A stretch of DNA of 64,000 nt. It comes from Chionoecetes opilio (Eukaryota > Arthropoda > Malacostraca > Decapoda > Majidae). The translations under genes and the position numbers were made by a program. Positions 1 to 10,741 of the stretch are shown here, piece after piece (the first letter of the stretch is position 1; the number at the start of each line of letters is the position of its first letter). The stretch is from assembly GCA_016584305.1 (NCBI GenBank), contig JACEEZ010004848.1:62001-126000 (forward strand), read 5' to 3'. The notes beneath the pieces were generated by a model. The model saw nothing but the letters and a program-made list of their open reading frames with translations. It searched no databases and was not told the origin of the DNA.

Positions 1-530
1 AATTAAATTCCGCTTCTATTGATATTCTCCATGTAAAAAGTTTTTGCACAAAATATTAAATAGCGAAAAATTTAAGTACATGCATATTTCTTGAAAGTCT
101 CATAATGGCATTGCTTTAGTGTATTTTACGGTTTTTTATTTGATAATATTATAGAACAAACATTTCCGAAGATAACAGTATATATTTTATACTGATAAAC
201 ATATATTAGGTAGGAAATTACCCGATTTCATGATTTTTTATATTTAGTTAACGCTAATTTATGCATGCCGCTAATTCATTTATCACTAAACGAAATATAT
301 CAATGGAAAGCTAATTAAACTCCGCTTCTATCGATATTCTCCATGTAAAATGTCTGCGAGCAAAATATTAAATGGCGAAGAGTTTAAGTTAATGCATATT
401 TCTTGAAAGTCTCATAATGGCACTTTCTTTGTGTTTTACGGTTTTTTATTTGATAATATTATAGAACAAACATTTCCGAAGATAACAGTATATCTTTTAT
501 ACTGATAAACATTATATTAGGTAGGTAAAC
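1..530 (+). repeat. R1 repeat, two direct copies
   Basis: Two head-to-tail copies, period about 311 bp, of an AT-rich element. Shared landmarks are 'ccgcttctattgatattctc' near 10 and 320, and 'ttatactgataaacat' near 188 and 498. Further full or partial copies lie at 2812-2985 (-), 5712-5840 (+), 6135-6235 (-), 23465-23690 (-) and 23700-23995 (+). It has no coding potential. Its frequent inverted pairing around other sequence suggests the termini of a DNA element, but I do not recognise the family. Confidence 0.75.
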
Positions 531-614
531 GTGTACGGGGAGCGGAGCGGGTTGTATCCTTATGGTGTGACGTCACGGGCGATCCACCAGGCCTTGTCTC
601 TCGGTGGTCTCGGT

Positions 615-950
615 TATAGTGAGGTTAGGTTAGTTACTTTTAAGGGGTTATAGTGAGGTTAGGTTAGTTACTTTTAAGTGGTTATAGTGAGGTTAGGTTA
701 GTTACTTTTAAGGGGTTATAGTGAGGTTGTGGTTATTACTTTTAAGGGGTTATAGTGTGGTTAGGTTAGCAATATTGCTGGGGTTATAGTGAGGTGAGGT
801 TAGTAATATTGCGGGGGTTATAGTGAGGTTAGATCAGTAATATTGCGGGGGTTATAGTGAGGTTAGCTTAGTAATATTGCGGGGGTTATAGTGAGGTTAG
901 GTTAGTAATATTGCCGGGGTTATAGTGAGGTTAGGTTAGCAACCCTTAGG
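615..950 (+). repeat. 34-bp tandem repeat rich in GGTTAG
   Basis: About ten units of 33-34 bp. Each contains 'ttatagtgaggttaggttag' followed by either 'ttacttttaagggg' (early units) or 'taatattgcggggg' (late units), so the array has two sub-types arranged in blocks. It resembles subtelomeric minisatellites with an embedded TTAGG-like motif. No ORF is supported. Confidence 0.85.
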
Positions 951-2766
951 GGGTCCATGGGGGGCGCAGCCCCCTATGGTTAGGAAGGTTAGGTTTTTCT
1001 TTGACTTCCTATGACCATTGACCAGCAAGCTTGGTGGCCTTATGGGAAACTTGGGTTTTTGGGTAGGGAAGGCAGACACGACTCATTTATTGCTCTCCCA
1101 AAATTGTCCAAATCTATACATATATCAATTAAGGAAAATTCCCTTAAATTGGATATCTAGGAAAATCCCTAATCTAGGGAATTTCCCCAGATTTTTGCAT
1201 ATCGCGACTTTGATGGTTTTTTTGGGAGCCATAAATCACTTATATTTGCTTCCCCCACCCAAAACCCCCGTATTCCTGCCAGTTCCCCAGGCTTGTTGGC
1301 TATAGGGGGAAGAAAAAAAAGATAGGGGTGAAGGACTTCTTCAGAATTGCCACATATAATAAATAGCTATCAAAAATTGAGTCTCGTTCAGCTAATATCT
1401 ATCAGGAATCGAGACAAAGATTTACAAGACTAACCAACCAATTGAACTAAACAATCCACTTGTAATCTTAGAAATGGAACCTCAATCACTCACTCACCCA
1501 CACACACAGGTTTATGGGTTATGACACTCTCGACCACTTTTAAAAGCCCACTACCCAAATATTACCCTCTCGTCTACCGGATTCTTCGTCGCCGTCGAGT
1601 GTTTTCTCGTCGGCGAGAGTTCTCGGTTGGTGTCTCGACGAGAGTACTTAGAAGCCCCCCCCCCCACCACAACCCAACCCCCCCCCGCCACAAACACCCC
1701 CACCACCACAAACACCAATGGACCAAAACTAATGAAAATGTTTTAGTATCCCAGGTGAAATAACCAAGGGAAGAGTTGACAAGTCTGCTAACTAGGTAAG
1801 GAGACGAAGTTTGAAGAGGACCTATGAAGCGATACTAAGCAACAATAGTCACGAGAGAAGACACGGGCAATAACACGTACCCTAACACACACACACACAT
1901 GAGCAAGTCCTCCCTCCTGGCTCACACATATGCACACACACACAGGCATCATAACTCACCCTAAAACGACATAAATATAGTGAAGATAATACAAAAAATA
2001 CAAAATCAAGATCATCCTCACCGCCCCTCCCCCAGCCAAGGCACACTCCCAGCTGTCCCTTCCCCATCTCTCTCCATTACTCCATATTACGCCCCATTAC
2101 CGTTATTAATCCTCTCCTTATCATCCCACGGCCTCCAATACACCATAAAAACACCAGGTTCGCGCCATTAAAGCCATATTTACCTGGGGCTGCTCTGTCA
2201 GGCTCCATCAACACCGAGTCTTGCCTTTTCCCGCCATTAACTGTCTCTGCAATTTCTACTTTACGGGACTAAAGATTTTCTCTCTTATCGTAGTTTGATT
2301 TATTTTATTTTGTACTTATATTTTCATCTAAATTCTTTTATTGCTTCATTTTACGGTAGTGTCTCATGTTTGCATTGCTTGGGTAATTTGTTTGCATCAA
2401 TTTGCTGTATTTTATCAGAGTTCAAATGTTTGTTTAGGCCATGGAGCTATAATAAGAGGAGAGGCCATGACATCACTTCCATAAAGGTGTTATATAAGGG
2501 GACACACACACACACGCACAGTAGAGACCCTCACATTGTTTCTGTCATGGAGGTATTATCTAGCCGTGTTTTTGTCGTTGGCCACTTCAGTGAAGCCAAC
2601 TCTGGCTCCGCCCCTTTGCTCAAAGACATACATAATTACAGACAGTCGGACAGTTACCCAAAACAATGCAAATTTGCAAGGATGCGCGCCACTCACATGT
2701 AGGCTAATGCATAAATATCACCGGAACCGCTATAGGCGAGGCCACCGAGATGCGAAGGCCTGATAG
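951..2766. other. Non-coding interior, nothing recognised
   Basis: No ORF here has protein-like composition; the ones present are 60-135 codons of low-complexity translation. Short CA-rich tracts occur near 1883-1900 and 2503-2515. Around 1040-1310 the text ('aatctagggaatttcccc', 'cccgtattcctgcc') is distantly like the core of the fold-back element at 2982-5660, so this may be remnant of a related element. Confidence 0.5.
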
Positions 2767-3006
2767 ATCGCCCGTGACGTCACATAATCTAGTGCCCAGC
2801 CGCTCCGCTCCCCGTACAAGTTTACCTACTTAATAGCTGTATGTTTATCAGTATAAAAGATATACTGTTATCTTCGGAAATGTTTGTTCTATAATATTAT
2901 CAAATAAAAAACCGTAAAACACACTAAAGAAATGCCATTATGAGACTCTCAAGAAATATGCATGAACTTAATATTCACTTAAGCCCCGTCCACACTACCA
3001 CTCACC

Positions 3007-3158
3007 CAGTGGCATACCGAAGGGGGGGGGGGCATGCGGCCATGCCCCCCCCCCCTTTGCAAAAAATAAATAATACTAAAATATATTTATTATAAATAAA
3101 TAAATATATCTATATATATATATATCACAGACCACTACCGTATATCTACAGTGGTCTA

Positions 3159-3211
<53 letters not shown>

Positions 3212-3248
3212 TGGCCCCCCCCTTTTCAATTTTCTGGGTACGCCACTG
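3007..3248. mobile_element. 242-bp hAT-type MITE
   Basis: The termini are 'cagtggcataccgaa' on the left and 'ggtacgccactg' on the right, an imperfect inverted pair. They are flanked by a perfect 8-bp duplication, cactcacc, at 2999-3006 and 3249-3256. An 8-bp duplication with CAG..CTG ends is the hAT superfamily signature. The interior is a poly-G/poly-C run and a long TA repeat around 3162-3210. It was inserted into the left arm of the fold-back element, so it is younger than it. Confidence 0.85.
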
Positions 3249-4179
3249 CACTCACCACCGTCGGCGCTTGCCGACGGCAAGCGCCGATGCCAGTGTTGTG
3301 TCCACACATTTTTCTCACTTTTTTGTCTTACTCGTCTTACTTGTCTTAACTCGCTGCAATGGACCCTACCCATAACTACGTCACGGTTTGTTTACATCGG
3401 TGCATTGTGGGGATAAGGCGGGGTCGCCGCGGGTGGACCTACGAAGGGAAAACTACGGCGATGGAAGAATTTCGAGTTATTTTGCGCGAAATTGATATTC
3501 CAGGTGCTATATTACTGTGCTCTGTTCTCGCTGACAACACTATAGAGAAGACCTGAGGTAATGGCTGATGTGCAGAGGCTTCTAAACCAAGAAAACAGAG
3601 TCATAACAGAGCCTCGTCAAAAGGTAAGCAACTGGTAGGTACGTAACGTGTCCCTACCACTTGCTTACTTCTTAATGAGACTCTGCTGTGACTGTTTTCC
3701 TGGTTTAGAAGCCTTCGCACATCAACCATCACCTCAGGTCTTCTCTGTGTTGTCAGCGAGCACGGAAATATAGCACCTGGAATATCAATTTCGCCCAAAA
3801 CAACTCGAATTTTTTTCATCGTCGTAGTCTTCTCTTTGTAGGTTGTATACATATTCATGGTTATGATAATATTAAAATACGTTATTAATTGAGTTCTTTT
3901 TGTTGTCTTTCCTCATAATAAGTAGGGTATTATTCTAGTGTTTGCCCATACTCCCCCTCTCCCACAAAACAAGCTTGGGGACCTGGGGGAATGCGGGATT
4001 TTTGGCTGGGGTACAAAATATGCGTCGCAACCACATAGTTTTCGAGTTAGGGGTGTTGTAAAAATTGCCTAGATCTAGGGAAAATTCATTGGATTTCTAA
4101 TGAGTCCAGAAACGTGTGAACCTGACGATCCTCACAGAATGATGCCCCAAGTGTCGAGAACCCCCCCAACCTCCCGCTA

Positions 4180-4300
4180 GGAGGTTAGGTTAGGTTAGGT
4201 TAGGTTAGATTTGGTTAGGTTAGGTTTGGTTATATTTGGTTAGGTTAGCTTAGGTTATATTTGGTTAGGTTAGGTTAGTTTAGTTTTGGTTAGGCAAATT
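4180..4300 (+). repeat. Interstitial TTAGG-like tract (GGTTA)n
   Basis: Repeated ggtta/ttaggt with interspersed 'tttggttaggtt' variants. TTAGG is the ancestral arthropod telomere repeat. Here it sits in one arm of the fold-back element, and the complementary taacc tract lies in the other arm (4430-4525), so it was duplicated as part of the element and is not a chromosome end. Confidence 0.75.
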
Positions 4301-4429
4301 TCTCTAGATATAAGGTAATTACCCTAGATCTAGGGAATTTGGTAAAATTCTAGTGTTTGCCCATACTCTCCCACTTCCCCCAAACAAGTTTGGGGACCTG
4401 TGGGAATACGGGGTTACATTTTTTGTAAA

Positions 4430-4525
4430 TGTAACCTAACCAAATATAACCTAACCAAATATAACCTACCTTAACCTAACCAAATATAACCTACCTTAAC
4501 CTAACCAAATGTAATCTAACCTCCT
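4430..4525 (-). repeat. Interstitial TTAGG-like tract, inverted copy
   Basis: Complementary (taacc) version of the 4180-4300 tract, with repeated 'cctaaccaaatataa' variants, in the opposite arm of the fold-back palindrome. Confidence 0.75.
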
Positions 4526-5663
4526 AGCGGGGGGTTGGGGGTGTTCTCGACACTTCGGTCATCATTCTGTGAGGATCGTCAGGTTCACACGTCTCTGGAC
4601 TCAGAAGAAATCCAATGAATTTTCCCTAGATCTAGGCAATTTTTACAACACCCCTAACTCAAAAACTATGTGGTTGCGACGCATATTTTGTACCCCAGCC
4701 AAAAATCCCGCATTCCCCCAGGTCCCCAAGCTTGTTTTGTGGGAGAGGGGGAGTATGGGCAAACACTAGAATAATACCCTACTTATTATGAGAAAAGACA
4801 ACAAAAGGAACTCAATTATTAAGGTATTTTAATACTATCATAACCATGAATATGTACAACCTACAAAGAGAAGACTACGACGATGAAAAAATTTCGAGTA
4901 GTTTTGGGCGAAATTGATATTCCAAGTGCTATATTTCCGTGCTCGCTGACAACATAGAGAAGACCTGAGGTGATGGTTGATGTGCAGAGGCTTCTAAACC
5001 AGGAAAACAGTCACAGCAGAGTCTCATTAAGAAGTAAGCAAGTAGTAGGGACACATTACGTACCTACCAGCTGCTTACCTTTTGACGAGGCTCTGTTATG
5101 ACTCTGTTTTCTTGGTTTAGAAGCCTCTGCACATCAGCCATTACCTCAGGTCTTCTCTATAGTGTTGTCAGCGAGAACAGAGCACAGTAATATAGCACCT
5201 GGAATATCAATTTCGCGCAAAATAACTCGAAATTCTTCCGTCGCCGTAGTTTTCCCTTCGTAGGTCCACCCGCGGCGACCCCGCCTTATCCCCACAATGC
5301 ACCGATGTAAACAAACCGTGACGTAGTTATGTCTGGGGCCCATTTCTCAACTATTTCTCCCATTTAATTTTTTACCACATATTCGTAATCAGCTGACTTT
5401 CTTGGTTCTGGTGGTATACGGTACATAGCAATAAAAAAATATCTAGATGGTGAAAACTGCCGCTAACTTGAAGCATATGTTCGGCGCTGACCCGTGAGTG
5501 ACGGTCATGCCCGCCCAATATTAAACCTGCTGAATGTTGGCGGGCAGCGCCGACGGTTACATTTTGCTCGTCAGCATCCTGTCAACACTGCCACTTTTGA
5601 GTGACGAACACTGTTCGACGGGAAGCGCCGACGGTGGTGAGTGGTAGTGTAGACGGGGCTTTA

Positions 5664-6235
5664 AAGCCCCGTCCACGCTACCACTCACCACCATGCATGC
5701 ATATATGCATGGTGGTAATTCATTTATCAGAAAACGAAATATATCAATGGAAAGCTAATACAATTGCGCTTCTATTGATATGTTTCATGGTAAATGTTGA
5801 CTCGCAAAGTTTTAAATGGCGAAAAGTTGAAGTGAATATTCTTTGGTCATATGCAGCAAATGAATGGGCCAGCAGACTGGTTCAACACCTGCCGCACGGC
5901 GGCGCCACCGTCGGCGGATAACAGAAGTTGCATTGGAGAGACCGCGAGTGAGGTATCTTGTTGTAGGGTGTCTTTGGTGACACCTCTCTGTGAAGCTCTC
6001 TGCTATAGGTGCCTTGCACGTGACGTCACAGCCCTTGTTGTGGCAGCGGCTGTGACAGGCGCGGGAGATGCGAGCTGGAGGACCAACAAACTCCACTTGC
6101 CGCCCGTGTTTGCCAGCTTATGGTAATTTTCCCCTACCAAATATATGTTTATCAGTATAAAAGATATACTGTCATTTTCGGAAATGTTTGTTATATAATA
6201 TTATAAAATAAAAACCGTAAAACACACTAAAATAA
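5664..6235. repeat. R1 fragments and short palindrome
   Basis: 5690-5715 is a perfect hairpin ('accaccatgcatgcat' and its complement). It is followed by an R1 fragment (+, 5712-5840) and, after a GC-rich stretch, an R1 end (-, 6135-6235). The stretch 6020-6130, with 'gtgacgtcac' and 'aacaaactccacttgccgcc', reappears reverse-complemented at 24375-24480, placing matching arms on both sides of the 6-24 kb block. Confidence 0.6.
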
Positions 6236-6236
6236 G

Positions 6237-6370
6237 TGTTAGAGGTAGGGGGTTCACCGAAAAGGCAGGCACCGCTCGAGGATCGAACCCGAGACCTTCC
6301 ACTTGCCGGGCGGACGTGCTACCGTTACACTACGGTCGCCTCCCGGTGACAACCCACACATCTCCCCCCT
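6237..6370 (-). mobile_element. tRNA-derived SINE (type A)
   Basis: On the minus strand this has RNA polymerase III internal promoter boxes. An A-box-like 'tagtgtaacggtagcacg' lies within about 6317-6340, and a B box 'gggttcgatcc' (complement of 'ggatcgaaccc') lies near 6280-6290. The spacing and flanking 'gggaggcgac' are tRNA-like. A near-identical copy at 23333-23460 lacks a few bases between the boxes, which argues for a dispersed SINE and against a working tRNA gene. Confidence 0.75.
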
Positions 6371-6406
6371 AAGAACCCCCAGGGCCAGTCCGGGGAATGT
6401 GTATTA

Positions 6407-6716
6407 GGGTACGCCGTAGGTCCAATGAAAAGTGAAATATAGATTATTTCGAATTTGGCAGGGTGCTTTCTTATGTAAAATTGAATTTTAAGGGTGGTTT
6501 GTCCGCTTCAACTTTTTGGTTTGAGCACTTCTTGCTATGCAAAAATGGACTTTTATATTTATATGCAAAACATAGCTTAAAGTGCGATTTTGCATAGTAA
6601 GAATTGCTCAAATGCAAAATGGAAACAGATAAAATCGTCTTAGAATTCCATTTTACATAGGAAATTGGCATGCCAAAGTTGAGAAAAAGAATTTTTGTTA
6701 TACGGCGTACCCTAAC
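6407..6716. mobile_element. About 310-bp MITE (R2) with GGGTACGCC ends
   Basis: The outer ends are inverted: 'ttagggtacgccgta' at the left and 'tacggcgtaccctaa' at the right. The AT-rich interior has diverged internal complementarity, such as 'ttgctatgcaaaaatgg' against 'ttttgcatagtaagaattgc'. The right half recurs at 23155-23305. No coding capacity. Confidence 0.65.
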
Positions 6717-7483
6717 CAGGGTACCAAAATAGTTGGATTGGGTTACGATGGGAGGAAGGACAAGACCAGGGCGATGGTGCCCGACAGCTATGGGAAACTG
6801 CACCCAAGGTTGATCAGGGAGGAGCATGTGTCAGTGACATAGGAGCCATCTGGAAGGTACCTTTGGCACTTTGTACCAGAGGACCCGGTGCCACCTGAGA
6901 AGCCTGCGTTCAAGGTGGCTCAGGCTCTCTATGATCTGCTGGTGACATACGACTCCACCGACTCACTGATCGTACTGCAAGGTGACTCAACTAGGGCCAA
7001 CACGGGGTGGAAGGGTGGTACTCACGCCCATTTGGAGAAGATGCTGGGACGCAAGCTCTTCTGGAGTATATGCGTGTTGCACACAAACGAGTTGCCCCTG
7101 CGCCACCTTATCACCAGCATCGACGGGCCTACCTCATCTGACACTGGCTTCACGGGTCCAGTGTGCAGTCTGCTGTCCAGCGTGAATGAGATGCAGTACA
7201 ACGCAGAGTTCAGAGGAGTGCCAGGCGGTGAAGATCTCACGGAGATACCGGAGTATATCCTGGTCAACATGTCCACTGACCAGCAGGTCTCCTAGCAGCT
7301 GGTCCAGGCTGTGAAGCGGGGCGTTCTCCCGTCCGAGCTGCAGGAGATCAAGTGTAGCAAGGTGTCCCACTCCAGATGGCTCACCACAGCCCAGTCGCTC
7401 GTGTACATGTGGACCAGAAAGCATGGACTGACTGGCAAAGAACTGAACACCCTGGAAATCCTAGTCAAGTACTGCCTGCAGAT
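6717..7483 (+). pseudogene. Transposase-like gene, fragment 1 (decayed)
   Basis: Open-frame translation from about 6717 reads through 'LGYDGRKDK', then 'REEHVSVT', a stop near 6840, then a 135-codon open stretch from 6888. Distinctive motifs are 'VLQGDSTRANTGWKGG' and 'CVLHTNELPLRHLI'. A D-x-T-x-x-N-x-G motif followed by C-x-x-H recalls the RNase-H-like core of hAT-related transposases or proteins domesticated from them; this is family-level recognition, not a firm assignment. A second in-frame TAG lies at about 7293, after which the frame continues ('QLVQAVKRGVLPSELQEI', 'HSRWLTTAQSLVYMWTRK'). The reading frame is cut by a hAT insertion at 7484 and resumes at 8498. Confidence 0.6.
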
Positions 7484-8489
7484 CAGAGCTGGGATTCGGT
7501 AGATTTTTTCTAGCGGCGGTATCGGTATTCGGTAGATGAAAACGGGCCATTCGGTTCGGTATTGCGGTAGATTTCCAAAAAATATACCGACTGCTTCGGT
7601 ATTTCGGTATTTCGGTTCGGTAGATTTAAAAAAAAACGTTATATAAAAAAAAAAAAAACACCTTTAAAAGCCTTTTAATACATTCTAGAGCCCATAAAAC
7701 ACCTATTTTAAGCCAATATTTAACAAAATATTCTAGGAATATATGTCTGCAGTGTAGACGGAACAGATGAGAAACGAAGGCAGTAACTATTGCAGTTTAT
7801 ATGTAACTTATCACAATATCTATGACTATTAGTATAAAATTTGCTAACAAGAGTAGCAAAAGCATATCAGTTAGGTAACTAGATTCACTACAATACATCT
7901 ACATTGATTCCGAAAAAACTCATTTATAATTAACTATAACATTGGTACATTCATTTGAAAGTATTTGCTATTTGCCTTGGTTACTGTTCCATATATCATC
8001 GATATATCATTATATGGCACACATTTTCAACGTAATTTTTTTTAGCCACACTCCAGTGACACTCGTGTTGTGCCATATATTGCACAGGCAAACTATATCT
8101 ATTATTTTCTTACAAAACTGCCATAGACATTCAAAGAAGTTATATAACAATAGACTAATGTTAGTTGTACGCTGTATAATTTTTACTCACCTCAAAGTAT
8201 GCTAGTAATTCGGTAGTAGCGTTCTAAATGTGGAGCTCCGCAACAGAACCAACCGGTCCCGAATCCATCAGCTGACTGACTAAGTAAACAAATTGTGGTG
8301 CCATCTATTGGCGTATTTTTCCAACTTCAATTTAATTCTACCGAAGAAATTCGTTCGGTAGATCCATTCGGTATCGGTATCGGTAGAGGTAGAGGTTTGG
8401 TACCGAAGATTCGGTAGCGGTAGATAAATCTACCGCCGGTAGTACCGAAATACCGAAATACCGAATTTCATTCGGTAGTCCCAGCTCTG
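7484..8489. mobile_element. 1,006-bp non-autonomous hAT element
   Basis: Inverted ends 'cagagctggga' and 'tcccagctctg' are flanked by a perfect 8-bp duplication, ctgcagat, at 7476-7483 and 8490-8497. Both ends are dominated by runs of 'ggta' and 'attcggta' (the complement 'taccgaa' on the right), giving self-complementary subterminal regions. No transposase ORF is present. It interrupts the decayed transposase-like gene. Confidence 0.9.
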
Positions 8490-8497
8490 CTGCAGAT

Positions 8498-8884
8498 GTA
8501 CTTCAAACTCTACTACGACATCAAGGTTCACCACAGACTAGAGGACGGCCCCAAACACATCCTCACGCAGCTCAGAGTGATGAGGTCGCAACCCAAGAAG
8601 GTCCAAACAGCTGTGACCTTCTACGTGCGGACAGGAGCATGGTTCGCACACTCAGAATGTGTCCTCCTCTCGCTGATGGCGAGTCAGAGTGAGGACGACC
8701 GCAGATTCGCCGTGACCCAGATTTTGAAGCTGAGGGCTGGCGAGGAGTATGGGGACACCAGTGTAAGACCTCGCATCACACCCAAGCTGAACTTGTCAGC
8801 CACCAGCTTGTAGACACGGATCAGCTGGCAGCCTGGCCAGGTGCACGAGCCGGCATTCACCTGTTCACTGTCCGGGGATCAGAT
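8498..8884 (+). pseudogene. Transposase-like gene, fragment 2
   Basis: Continues the frame of fragment 1 after the hAT element: 'YFKLYYDIKVHHRLEDGP', 'VTFYVRTGAWFAHSECVL', 'LKLRAGEEYGDTSVRPR'. It ends at a TAG near 8811, and read-through translation remains protein-like up to the LTR at 8889. It is then split by the LTR nest and resumes at 22801. Confidence 0.6.
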
Positions 8885-8888
8885 CCAG

Positions 8889-10087
8889 TGTAGTGCCGGA
8901 AAATTCCAAGAGTAATGATGGAAATTTCCATCACACGATTTCCGAGTTATGTCTATGAAAGGAAAGAGAAGGTTTCAATAACCATAGATTTAATCTAGAC
9001 TAAGTGTTGCCTAAATCCAGTATATAGGGGACCAGGTTATTTATTAGAATAAGGCCATTCAAATTATTTCCTTTCTCGTATTATTTATCTTTCATTCGTA
9101 TGCTTTTCTCTCTCTCTCTTGCATTCCTATCTCCCCCCCTCCATCCTACGCCCCCCCCCCAACACCAGAGTCACGAGGTATGATATGTGAGTCATTAATT
9201 TCGCGATTGCCAATAACTTGTAAAGTCAAAACTTCTTATTCCCCCCTTATCCTCCTGGCAGATCGAATAACACTCTTAGTTTCTGAGCATCCTTAAAAAA
9301 AAAAGACAAAATAGAGTTGTGTTTCGCATATTAATGCATAGATTAGTAGAGTAATTCGCTGAATTAAGAGTCGGCAAAGATTCTCTCCCGCTTCCCAATA
9401 CCCTGCTACTGTGAAAAACGTGTTCGTATGTATGGCCGTTCTGGATGAAGTAATACCCTCCCCGTGGATTATATATATGAATTAAATTTTCCTTCATCAA
9501 ATTAAGAGAATTGGGTTATAGTTACTCACTTCGTACGTATATTTACTTCCCCAGCTAATAAGAGTCGTTCGACGCTTCACATCCCCTTCGGGGAAGCCTC
9601 GCATGAGTATCTAAACATTTTTTATTTCCCGCGTTAATTGTTCTCAGCGCGCCATGACCCACCAGGAGAAGGCATTCTTTCTTTCTCAACCCGCAAGGTA
9701 AGGTGTGTCGACATTCGTCTCCTCCCCCCTTTCCCCCTTTCCCCTTGTGATAGGATAGAAGTATATCAACGGACATATTGTGTTGAGTGTTCATTAAATG
9801 GGATAGGTAGCTTATACCAGCGATAGTCCCCCCAGACTAATTAAGGATTCTTTCTTTCTCAACCCGCAAGGCAAGCGTGTGGACGCCTCACAGTGGAACG
9901 CGTGGTTCCACATGGTCATGTTTCGCAAACAGTTTTCATTACTCTCACATTTTCCCTTCCCCATGTTCTCCATGTATATCTTAGGTGTTCATCTTGTATG
10001 TATGTAGATGGTAGGTCTAGGAATATAGTCCAGTGAGGCAGGTTATGCTCGTTAGAAGCTTTCCTTCACTAAATTAAACCATACATG
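8889..10087 (+). mobile_element. Old solo LTR (L0), left part
   Basis: Begins 'tgtagtgcc', a diverged version of the 'tgtaatgccc' LTR start of the younger elements. It follows the same order of landmarks ('ccgagttatgtct', 'gatcgaataacactc', 'cattactctcacattttc', 'tccagtgaggcaggttatgctc'). It is split by the younger element at 10088 and resumes at 22419. The 4-bp duplication ccag at 8885-8888 and 22797-22800 marks its insertion into the transposase-like gene. With no internal region between LTR start and end, it is a solo LTR. It is clearly more diverged and indel-rich than the other copies. Confidence 0.8.
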
Positions 10088-10707
10088 TGTGTTGCCAGAA
10101 ACTCCTATGGGGAGTTTATACCTGGTCAATGTTACTTGAGTGATATTAATTGATTATGATTTTTCATTTGATTACAACTTGAATTGAGAATTTAACTTAG
10201 TCTTATGACTTCACTATGTGATTATAGTATGAACACTTCTCGCTGCGGAGAGTACTGAAATGGGGGATGAATTTAAGGGGGAAGGGGTAGGGTTTAGGTT
10301 AAGGGAACAGGGTATGAGTTAAGGGGGTGCTGCCACCAGCTCAGGCGAGTAGTTCTCTGGGTTACTCCCTGGGCGCGTTTGAATAATATTAAGATTAGAT
10401 TTATCTTGGTAGTCGTGATTGATACGTGGAACTATACCGAGTAAGGCTGACTCTTTTGGAAGTGTGGGGAATTACTGTCCTAACACAGAATAATCACCTG
10501 GGGTTTTTATAATAAACACAAGAACTATATTTGAAACATCATCCTATTTATTTCACCATGAGACATTATTTCTGTTTGAGACCTTAGACACATACATAAA
10601 CTCTAATCTGGAACGGGCAAGCTTCTTTAGAGCATAACCTCCCTCACAGAATCATTCTTAGAACTACCACCTATGTCCGTATCAACTGAGCACTATAGGT
10701 ATACATG

Positions 10708-10741
<34 letters not shown>

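Larger units (their letters stand above)
360..2975. mobile_element. Inverted-repeat unit bounded by R1 ends
   Basis: The left arm (about 360-582) and right arm (about 2767-2975) are reverse complements. They share the R1 end, then a GC-rich stretch 'tacggggagcggagcgg', then 'gtgacgtcacgggcgatc'. The arms therefore exceed 200 bp, which suits a DNA element of about 2.6 kb. No transposase is readable in the interior, so it would be non-autonomous. The exact ends and any target duplication are unclear because R1 is tandemly duplicated on the left. Confidence 0.5.
2982..5660. mobile_element. Fold-back DNA element with TTA target duplication
   Basis: The ends are inverted: 'agccccgtccacactacc' at 2982 and its complement ending at 5660. 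They are flanked by TTA at 2979-2981 and 5661-5663. The body is a giant palindrome: 3359-4100 recurs reverse-complemented at 4600-5343, including a 65-codon ORF present once on each strand. Within each arm a second, diverged inversion occurs (3450-3610 against 3660-3860), so the element is a hairpin of hairpins. A 3-bp TTA duplication is typical of PIF/Harbinger elements, but no transposase is seen and the family call is inference. Immediately after the right TTA, 5665-5697 repeats the element's left end, as if a truncated second copy follows. Confidence 0.7.

Noticed and set aside
4180..4300. True telomere
   Set aside because: Short, imperfect and mirrored within a transposon arm, with unique DNA on both sides.
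6237..6370. Functional tRNA gene
   Set aside because: A box and B box are present, but a damaged near-identical copy lies at 23333 and the flanks are repeat-derived; a SINE is the better explanation.
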